A stretch of DNA of 64,000 bases from Eutypa lata (Eukaryota; Ascomycota; Sordariomycetes; Xylariales; Diatrypaceae), in the NCBI GenBank assembly GCA_022661535.1, contig JAKULF010000004.1, positions 4,030,001 to 4,094,000 of the forward strand. Direction: 5' to 3'. A program made the translations under genes and the position numbers. Under the pieces are notes generated by a model that saw only the letters and a list, made by a program, of their open reading frames with translations, ran no database searches and was not told the origin of the DNA. Shown piece after piece: positions 56,357 through 64,000 of the stretch (position 1 is the first letter of the stretch; each line of letters opens with the position of its first letter).

Positions 56357-57857
56357 ATGCCATCCGACGACATCCTCACCGACGATTACGTCGCCGAACT
56401 TCTCGCCAAGGAGGCTTCGGATTGTTCTCTCAAATACTCAGCCATGGGTCTCGACGCCTACAAGACATCGAAGTGAGTACAACCAACAATCAATCAATCA
56501 ATCAATCAATCAGCCCAACTAGGTAGTCATGCCGTAGACTGACTAGTTTTCCACCTCACCCACTATTTGAAGACGTCCCGCCAACCAGCCGAAACCGAAC
56601 ACCCGGTTCCTGAACAACATAATCCGGGACACGAACCACCACAACCGCACGTTGTTGGCCAAGGAGAACGCCGAGTCGCAGGCTCGATTGCGCGAGCTCG
56701 ACGAAGCCGAGAAGCAGAAGCAGCGCGAAGAAGACCGGAAGGTCCGGAGGATGAGACCCGGCCTCAGCGATACTCGAAAGCGCATGCTTGGCGACATCGC
56801 CGCCCATCTCGGTGGCCCATCTAAGAAACGGAAAACCGAGGCCGCCACCACCACCACCACCGCAGCAGAGGGTCCTGTTAGCAAGTCAGAGGATTGGAAT
56901 GCCTTCGCAGACTCCCATCATCAGCATCGCCCGGGTTCGGACCGACGAACCGACACCCCTCAGAAGGCTAGCGACGCGAAAGTGGGATCTAGCTCTAAGG
57001 AGCTAGGCGCTGAATCTAGCGGCGCCCACCGCAACGGACGGGCTTCAGAGAAGAGTCGGGTTTCGTCTAGAAGGGATCGCGACGCAGACAATAGCGTTCG
57101 TGAGGAGAAAGCCTTGTTCGGCGAAGCTGACAGCGGTCGCCGACATAACCGCCGTGACAGGAGCCATCACAGAGAGGAGAGAAGACAGTCTTCTCCCGAG
57201 TTGGAAGAGCGGAAGCGGAAGCGTCACCACCATCATCGTCACCACCGCTCTTCTCCAAGAAACAAAAGGGATGCTCCCTCCGATGACCGCGGCTCTCACC
57301 ACCGAAGACGACGTCGCTCCTCATCCACGGAATCTCGCCGAGATGCGCCATCCGACTCAGACCCGCTAGACGACATCATCGGGCCGGCACCAGCGTCTGC
57401 TTCGGAACCAGTAGGGGTAGTGCGACGCCGCGGACGCGGTGCCAATGCTAGCAGGACGTCCGGGATCGACAGCCGGTTCGCGGCGGACTACGACCCGCGG
57501 TTGGACGTGACGCCGGAGCCCGACGACGATAATAATGACAACGATGTTGTTGTTAACCACCAGCCTACCAACAGTACCAATACCAATACCAACACCAAAA
57601 ACAACAACGAAGAGAACTGGGACAACGCAGTCGAAGCGTTCCGCGACCGTCTGAAGTGGAATCAGCAGGGCGCCGAGAGGCTTAGGTCCGCGGGCTTCAC
57701 GGAGGACGAGATCCGCAAGTGGGAGAAGGGCGGCAAGAAGGACGAGTCGGACGTTCGCTGGAACAAGCAGGGCGGGCTGAGAGAGTGGGATAGGGGGAAG
57801 GTCGTGGGTGATGATGGAAGGTCGTGGTGCAGGCCGAGGCGGAGTGGGGGCGGTTGA
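56357..57857 (+). CDS. conserved basic, Arg/Ser/His-rich protein, probably nuclear
   Basis: Two exons, 56357-56472 and 56573-57857, with a 100-bp intron that holds a (CAAT)n run; 466 aa. The N-terminus (DDILTDDYVAELLAKEA, then PKPNTRFLNNIIRDTNHHN) and the C-terminus (LRSAGFTEDEIRKWEKGG, then VRWNKQGGLREWDRGK) look like conserved blocks of a eukaryotic nuclear protein. The centre is low-complexity, rich in Arg, Ser, His, Asp and Asn, like splicing-associated proteins. I do not recall a firm family name, so no function is assigned. The splice is supported by GTGAGT...GAAG and by continuity of the N-terminal block. The paired location with Sos7 suggests a conserved housekeeping segment. Confidence 0.75.
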
Positions 57858-58437
57858 AAGGGACTTGATTGATTGATTGATGGATGGATGGATGGATGAA
57901 TGCATGAACGAAGAATGTGTGTGGGAGAGCTAGGTTTGATTTTTGGGGAGCTTCCCTTTTCACCGTACTATGGATTTGATATTGGCGTTCTGCGATCGGT
58001 CATTGCATGGAGAGCGTGGCGTATATCATGGGTTTATGGTATTTTATCTTACATCTTTTCGCTTTTATTTTTTGGTTTTATTATCGAAGCTGGTACATTC
58101 ATTCGCATTGGTATCTTCATCTGCATCTGCGTTTGCATGCATGGTGCGGCGTCGTTTATTATCAACTATTATCATTGATTTAATAGCATGGGCTGCATTT
58201 TTCTTTTGGGTGAAGTGCGGGTGTATAGATAAAACGTTCATCGGATTTCAATTTTTTTACTCGCCACTTGGTTGTTTGCTGTCGAATGAGATCCTTCCGG
58301 GATAAGCTCAAAAGGGGGATTTATTTTGATTTTTTATTCTTACCACCGCCGTACCTTAATTACAACTGTAGAGGTAAACGTGTTTTTATGAGATACACCT
58401 ACATACACTCGCATGCATACTTTCGTTGCCTATTCAT
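57858..58437. other. gene-free stretch between convergent genes
   Basis: Begins with short GATT and GATG repeats (57866-57898), probably 3' untranslated DNA. It is otherwise T-rich, with no gene seen. Confidence 0.45.
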
Positions 58438-59739
58438 TCAGTAATCATAAATATCATCAAAATCATCCTCTACATACCTCCTAAATCCCGTACTACCTAT
58501 AAAGGTGCCCCGACGTCCACCACCCCCACTTCCACCACCATCCCTTCCTCCACTCATCATATACTCCTCTCTACCTCCTACACGACCCTCCGTATCCTCT
58601 GTGTTTATCACCAATCTCTCCCAACTGTCCCTTTTTCCTCTACTCCCACTCATATCACTCCGATGCTTCCTATGCCTCCTTTTCTTCTCCTTCTCATTCT
58701 CCCTCTTCTTCTCCTTCTCCTTCTCCCTCGACCTCCCTCTCTCCTTCGTCTCCCTCCCATCTCCATCTCCATCCCCCCTCCCAAACAACCACCCTACCGT
58801 TCCCCGTACCTTCTCTCTCCGGTCCTCCCTCGCTACCTCCTTCTCCAACTCCTTCTCTTCCAATTCCTGCTCATACAGCTTCTGGTCGCTCTCCGCCCAG
58901 TACTTCGCAGCCAAGTCTGCGTCTTGACGGATGGCTCGCTCTCGTGATGTCTCTTTCCTGGGGATGGCGATGTGGATGGGACGTGCTGCTGCTTTACTTA
59001 GGAGTTTGAGGGGATGGGTAGGTTGGTGCAGGGCTCTTGTGATGATCGCTTGCTTACGAGCTTTTTTGTTCTGGTTTGGTACTACTACTACTACTACTGG
59101 GGGCTGTTGTGTGGGTGGTTTGGGGAGAGAGGCGGCGGGCGTAGTGATAGGGACGGCGGCTGCAGGGTTTGGTTGCATTGGGGTTGTGGGCTTTGTCGCG
59201 ATAGGGGTAGGAGGGGCTGGTGGTGTGGGCTGTGGTGTCTTTGGGGCCGCAGGTACTGCTGAGAGTACAGGTACAGGTGCAGGTGCAGGTGCCGGTGATG
59301 GGTCTGCGGGTGCCGGGACCGGAACCGCCACTTGGTCTGATTGTAGCTGCACTTTATCGGGGGCCGGAGCGGTAGTAGAGGCATGGGCATGGCTGCTATG
59401 TATAGATCTAGATCTGGATCTCGACTTCGACCTAGAATCAGGACTTCGATGGTGGTGGTGACGGTGGTGATGGCGGTGGCCATGACGATGATGATGATGT
59501 CGATATCGACGCTGAGGACTAGGATTCGGAGATACAGCTACAGAATCTAGCGCGATCATCGAATCTATCCATGTTCCATCTTGCTGGTCATCATCGCTGG
59601 TTCGTTGGGCTCCCCGACCTCGCGAAGGCTTACCGTCTTTCTTAGGTTGGGGTCGGCGGATGAGTCCCCAGATACAGGCTAGCATGATGATAGGGACAAT
59701 TATCACTACGACGATGATGGCTGTGATGTTTTGGTTCAT
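58438..59739 (-). CDS. hypothetical single-pass membrane protein, low complexity
   Basis: Single exon, 433 aa. One hydrophobic segment at about 5-27 (ITAIIVVVIIVPIIMLACIWGL) is followed by a basic stretch (RRPQPKK), so it is probably a signal-anchored protein with a cytosolic tail. The tail has a His/Arg run (about 78-98), RS dipeptides, a Pro/Ala/Val-rich part, a coiled coil (YEQELEEKELEKEVAREDR), a Lys/Glu-rich part and a Gly-rich end finishing with VEDDFDDIYDY. No family recognised. The long plus-strand ORFs across it are antisense shadows of low-complexity codons. The ordered N-terminal TM and acidic tail make it a plausible gene. Confidence 0.6.
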   Translation of the reverse strand: MNQNITAIIVVVIIVPIIMLACIWGLIRRPQPKKDGKPSRGRGAQRTSDDDQQDGTWIDSMIALDSVAVSPNPSPQRRYRHHHHRHGHRHHHRHHHHRSPDSRSKSRSRSRSIHSSHAHASTTAPAPDKVQLQSDQVAVPVPAPADPSPAPAPAPVPVLSAVPAAPKTPQPTPPAPPTPIATKPTTPMQPNPAAAVPITTPAASLPKPPTQQPPVVVVVVPNQNKKARKQAIITRALHQPTHPLKLLSKAAARPIHIAIPRKETSRERAIRQDADLAAKYWAESDQKLYEQELEEKELEKEVAREDRREKVRGTVGWLFGRGDGDGDGRETKERGRSREKEKEKKRENEKEKKRRHRKHRSDMSGSRGKRDSWERLVINTEDTEGRVGGREEYMMSGGRDGGGSGGGGRRGTFIGSTGFRRYVEDDFDDIYDY

Positions 59740-60854
59740 TCTCTCTTTCCCCCTTTTGATCTTCGTGGCTGTAAGATATTAATGGGTGGGTTGAGGTTAT
59801 GCTGCGTTAGACGAAGGCCTAGGTTCCAACTAAAATTGGTAGGAAGATTTCTGTGTTCTTGACCTTATACCTATCTAAACTTAACACCTTACTTATAGAG
59901 ACGACATGACTTCCATTAGCGTCCGGGAGTCTAGATGACTAGATATATCAAGTGTGTTGGTCTTCGTTCGTGGTCAGTACTGACTCTCTCCTTCTGGCAA
60001 GAATAGAGGTAATTAGTAGCTTCGTGTTGATCTGCAGGATCATTATGTTGTTTTATAAAGACGTCATTCCCCTTTATTATCTTTTACTAGATTTGGCAGT
60101 TTGTGATTCGTAAGTCGCTAGAGTACATCCTAGTTTAGGGTGAGTCGGAATGCGTATGATGTAGTTATGTTTTGTTCGCTTAGCTAATCGGTTTAAGCAT
60201 TTGTGGTCATGGAAGGATAGTTCTATCACATTTATGTTGTTTTGCGAGAAAAGCCTGCCCATGTGCCCACGTCTTAATTCTTAACCGGTGTACCTGGTGT
60301 CCATCGGCGTAGAGCCGACCTAGCTCTGATGCTTCGTCCTCCCATGTCCGAAATTTACCGTCATCCATTTCGTCTTTGCCACCTCCTTAAACATCTCTAT
60401 TTCCTAGCATATGTCGTTATTTGTTTCTTATCTCTCGATGTGTTTTTTCCCTCGGGATAATAATAATTTGTTTTAATTATTTCACATATTTATCATGTAA
60501 TTACATTATCGTATTTTCTTATTGCCATAAAGCTGGAAATCTTCCCCTTGCTATGGGCTTTATAACTTATTGGTTTGTACAAGTCATTCATAACACCGTT
60601 CCACAGCCGAGAAGGGCCTGAAGTATGAGGTAACATATCAACACGTGTGTAAGTGGTAAGATGACTTTATTATTAAGCTATTTCAGGGGCCCCGCATGTG
60701 GTAAAGTTACGTTATAGCTAAGGACATAACCCTAGAAATGGTTACATTTCGTTTAATCGTACTACAGACAAGCGTAGGACCGGATAACCGGTATTTCTTC
60801 TGTTCATATACTTATTAATAGTTTAATGCTAGTAATTTTTCATTGTGGGCATGA
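59740..60854. other. gene-free stretch, 1.1 kb
   Basis: AT-rich in part (60420-60530). Only short ORFs without similarity. Confidence 0.4.
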
Positions 60855-61450
60855 ATGGCCGTACCGCTTTTTCTTCGTCGTTATACAAGTCACATCCTCT
60901 TACGAACTCGAGCCTCTATCAGGCTTCTAGACTTACAGGGGCTAGACGACCCAAGTCAGTCCGGATGTTCAGGTGACAGCAGGAGTCAGCCATTCGATCA
61001 CAATGGCGTCCCTAAGCTCCATGGCCGACTGCGAGTCGTCGATATATCTGCTAACCCGCCACCCAAGTTCATTGCATTGTCATATGTTTGAGGCCCAACC
61101 TCATCTACAGCTCCGCGGGAAATAACATGAGGGAATCACATCATTCAGCTCACAGACAATGGTTGGTAAGCATTGTCTCATTTACGCGCAGCTTCCGATC
61201 CCGACCGCAATCCAGACGGTTCTCTTACACTGTGGATCGATGTCATTTGAATTAACCAGGCGGACGAAGAAGAGAAACTATGACAAATGCCCCTGATGGA
61301 AGATATTTACTGGCGGGCTGCTTCTGTTTGCGCCTGGCTCGGTACCAGGGCTGCTTACTCAGACGAAGTTATGGATTACCTCAAGACAGCTGGCTTTCAA
61401 GACTATCTCTTCGAGGATGGTGATGTTTTTAGTACAATGGCTCGATCTCG
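60855..61450 (+). pseudogene. HET-domain gene relic with several in-frame stops
   Basis: One continuous frame carries HET text (FIALSYV, LTLWIDVI.INQADEEEK, MEDIYWRAASVCAWLG) but is broken by stops at 61089, 61128, 61167, 61242 and 61281. The first replaces the Trp of SYVWG (TGA before GGC); the fourth replaces the Cys of the usual ICINQ motif. No frameshift is needed between the blocks. After about 61450 the HET similarity ends, and a different relic lies on the other strand. The gene cannot make a full HET domain. Confidence 0.8.
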
Positions 61451-62085
61451 ACCGCCTATCGTATCTCCACCAGCAGCCGCGAAGTACACAGCGGGGGTCC
61501 TTCCGGTTCGAGCAGCGGCCAGACCCATTCATTCACGAAGCGTCGCAGCATGACCACGCCGGCTAGCCGGGTCTGCATTTCCGCGTCGTCTCAGAAGCCG
61601 GCGACGCAGAGAGAGCGCAGATTCAAACCCCCCTTCCCCTGCCCTCCGAATGTTACGGCGAAGAAACCCGAAGCCAGTCCTCCCTCGCTCGTTCTCCTAC
61701 CACCGGGTCGCATAGAGGAAAAAAGTGGGAAATCGAGAGACCGCAGGTTGCGGAGAGCCGCCGTTGGCCGGATTGTTGCACTGTCGAGGAACGCTCTCGG
61801 TCGCCGCGTAGCGCTTCGGTATGCGCGATGGCTCGCCAGGCTTGGGGATCACGTAGAATTCCGTGGTATCCGGCTAGACTTCGAAGTGATTTCCACCGGA
61901 GAAAGATCGCTTGTTCGTAGGCGTAGAAGGCTTTGCTGACACGGAGGAGTGCGCCCGGGGCCTGCCAGCAGAATCCTCCTTGTTCCGTCCCGACGGGCCG
62001 CTGAAGCCCGTACTTTGGATCCCACCGGAACCAGCATGTGGGTGCGACTAGGCCCTTGTTTGCGAGCACTCGAAGCTTAATCTCA
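61450..62085 (-). pseudogene. fragment of a common fungal uncharacterised family (LLRVSKAFYAE type)
   Basis: Minus-strand text includes WDPKYGLQ, then APGALLRVSKAFYAYEQAIF and, after a frame break, LRRFVNEWVWPLLEPEG. These resemble blocks of a widespread, unnamed fungal family with an F-box-like region in which LLRVSK..YAEA..IFFS is typical. The blocks are in different frames and the conserved middle is garbled, so this looks like a decayed copy. Identification is from remembered pattern only. Confidence 0.4.
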
Positions 62086-62658
62086 GGGGGGCAAGTCGGG
62101 GAAACGGAACGAGCCTAAATCCGTTGTCGTTTTCCCTTCGGCAGGCATTAGTATAATAAGATGTAGATTGCTAGACACTACTTTCTTGTGGTACATGATC
62201 CTACTATCTGTGAATATGAGTTGCCTTCCTGCAACAGTATAGAATGACGCGTTGTTAGAACTACCCCACAACATAAAACACCAATCCTCTTGGAGTATAT
62301 CATATTAAGTGCCACCTGGTAAACCAGTGTTTCTATGGAGAAAAATAACGATTTGACTAAGACTTAAAGAACTACTTAATTTAAGTCGTTGCATTGCTAG
62401 GTATTTAGAGCTTGATCTATATTTCGCGTTGAATATCGTGTCAAGGTCGGAGGAACAACGGATCATGAACAGGAAAAAGACAAAATAAAGTAAAATATAG
62501 AAAAGAATGAAAGAAGGCAGGAAATTGACTAAGCCCGCTACTAAGAACTGCTAGTTGATGCTGAGGGGGGGTTCTCTGTTTGAGCCTCTAACTACCTATA
62601 TGCCGGCGCTAGTCATGCAGGTACATCGAAGGTGACATCCTGATATTACGGTAGGTAG
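62086..62658. other. gene-free stretch, 0.57 kb
   Basis: Nothing recognisable; probably the 3' flank of the PLAC8 gene. Confidence 0.4.
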
Positions 62659-63327
62659 TTACTGTCCTGGCTGATCTTTCCCCATATGCATGCCCTCGGG
62701 GATTGACTGGTAACCCTCCGTAACGACAGTGCCTTGATTTTGCGACGTGCGACCTTTAACTTCGTTGTCCTGTTGGATGAGCGCGCAGCATGGGCACCAA
62801 AACGCCGCGCAGCAATCCTTCATACCGCTTCCTTCGATTTGGAATTTCTCACGGATCTGACCTCGCTTCATCAGAGTAAGGCTGTTAGGGAAGAAAAGAA
62901 TTGTTAGATGCTATTATTGGGCATGCATGGTAAGGACCGAAAAGAGGGGAAAGAAAGATTAGGATTGGAATTTGGGACTGATATAACTTACAGCCAGCTA
63001 GCTCCTAAAGCATTGAGGGCACAGAATATCATGCAGTCGCTATTGCAACTTCCGACTTCATCAGCAGGGTTGTTGAGGCGGGAGGCGGTTCGTCCAAAAA
63101 CTGCAGTACGTGATTTCTGTGAACATAGTCTTCTTGGATTCATTGTTTTCAAGGAAGAGGACTGTTCTGAAAAGAAGAAAATAGGAAACTAGGAACGGGG
63201 ACAAACGGGATGTATTATTCGGGATTCACGTACGAATACACGGTAAGTATGTACTGAGTAAGCACGAGTTACAAGGCGAGCAGTCCATCACCGAATGCTG
63301 CCATTCTTGGCTTACTTGACCTGCCAT
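62659..63327 (-). CDS. PLAC8-family cysteine-rich membrane-associated protein
   Basis: Three exons on the minus strand, 63234-63327, 62992-63100 and 62659-62881, give 141 aa. Exon 1 supplies WQHSVMDCSPCNSCLLSTYL and PCI. Exon 2 begins FGRTASRLNNP and ends in a hydrophobic part (DCMIFCALNALGASW). Exon 3 has LMKRGQIREKFQIEGSGMKD and the diagnostic CCAAFWCPCCALIQQDNEVK. This order (Cys-rich start, FGRT..RL, IEGSG..DC, CPCCAL.Q...E) is that of PLAC8/FCR/cornifelin proteins. In plants and fungi these are linked to metal (cadmium, zinc, calcium) handling or cell size; the role here is unknown. Phases agree at both junctions, which supports the model. Only exon 3 is long enough to be seen as an ORF alone. 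Confidence 0.85.
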
Positions 63328-64000
63328 GTTGAAAACAGAAGCGATGTCAGTTGTATAGAGCAGAACGAATGAATGTATGAGCCTGGGGGCCGCGTCAGAA
63401 ATGGATAAAATGAGGGACGAAGAAGTGTAAAGAACGAGAGAAGACTACTCCCTAGAGAAGAATGTCAAGATTCGGTCTAAAGCCTGAAGGGCTGCTGCTT
63501 AATAGTTTATATAAGGTCACCCATTATATCGGCATGCCTCTGTACGTAACAGTACGGATATAAGGACTATATACAGTTGCAACGCAAAAAGTGGACCACT
63601 GCTGGCTGGAAGACTGACCGCCTTATATCGCCTTATAGCACTGCCTGCCCTGCAAGGTTGTCGACGGATAGTACCGTGACAGCTTCCCCACCTCTAACTA
63701 GGGTATTTCGCCTACCCCGGGACACGATATTAGGAGGTTATTGGAGGCCTGTAGGTAGGTAGTGTATGTTCTTTCTGAAGCCGAATTATATTAGCTTGTT
63801 AGCTCTATGGGACTTGAAATATTTCGCGGCGTGAACTTAGTTACCACTACAGCGGTTATGATTTACGCCGCGATCTTTAAGTAGCTAAATCGTAGTTAAT
63901 ATAGTGTTCATTTTGTGAACCTTACATCGTAGTGCGCATGCTAATCATTACTCTGGCAATATTCATGAACCTAATTTGGAATTTGAGGCTCCAGTTACAG
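63328..64000. other. window end, no gene seen
   Basis: Should start with the PLAC8 promoter. No coding similarity in the last 0.67 kb. Confidence 0.4.

Noticed and set aside
58426..59461. Plus-strand Pro/Ser/Leu- and Gly-rich ORFs
   Set aside because: Antisense of the low-complexity single-TM protein; composition follows the repeat-like codons on the other strand.
50069..61450. Classic RIP as the cause of HET gene death
   Set aside because: The readable stop changes (TGG to TGA, probable CGA to TGA) are not in the CpA/TpG context that RIP favours.

Overview
The window looks like a chromosome arm of a filamentous ascomycete (Pezizomycotina). The genes are monocistronic and on both strands. 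Most are broken by short GT-AG introns of about 50-180 bp. The families present (SAT-type non-reducing PKS, Zn2Cys6 regulators, HET proteins, a SAT4/rhodopsin-like membrane protein, fungal secretory lipase) are typical of moulds. I could not assign a genus. All exon borders below were worked out by hand from frame, splice consensus and family motifs; no search was run.

Left part (0.2-28.3 kb): a polyketide gene cluster. Its core is a 2671-residue non-reducing PKS, SAT-KS-AT-PT-ACP-CMeT-R (2495-10677, minus). Next to it on the same strand are a TropB/SorbC/AzaH-like FAD monooxygenase, a secretory lipase and a BAHD-like acyltransferase. A 14-TM MFS exporter diverges from the acyltransferase, followed by a Zn2Cys6/fungal_trans regulator and a seven-TM SAT4-family protein. 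A secreted type-B carboxylesterase lies on the far side of the PKS. Working together, the expected route is: the PKS builds a C-methylated aromatic polyketide and releases it as an aldehyde, the FAD enzyme oxidatively dearomatises it (azaphilone- or sorbicillinoid-like chemistry), the acyltransferase esterifies it, and the MFS protein exports it. No highly reducing PKS, P450 or 2-oxoglutarate dioxygenase is visible, which argues against a tropolone route.

Middle part (28-54 kb): sparse and accessory. It holds a large multi-span membrane protein, a lone AflR-type regulator (35.6 kb), two intact HET-domain genes facing each other (41.7-45.3 kb), an orphan O-methyltransferase with an altered catalytic position (48.2 kb), a broken HET gene with an AT-rich block (50.1-52.3 kb), and remnants of an SMP-30-like gene (53.3-53.9 kb). 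Several gene-free stretches of 2-4.5 kb separate these.

Right part (54.7-64 kb): begins with conserved genes (kinetochore protein Sos7; a divergently transcribed basic nuclear-type protein; a single-TM low-complexity protein). A small graveyard follows, with a HET relic carrying five in-frame stops and a fragment of another fungal family. The window ends with a complete three-exon PLAC8 gene. The Sos7 locus is a natural right-hand border for the accessory block.
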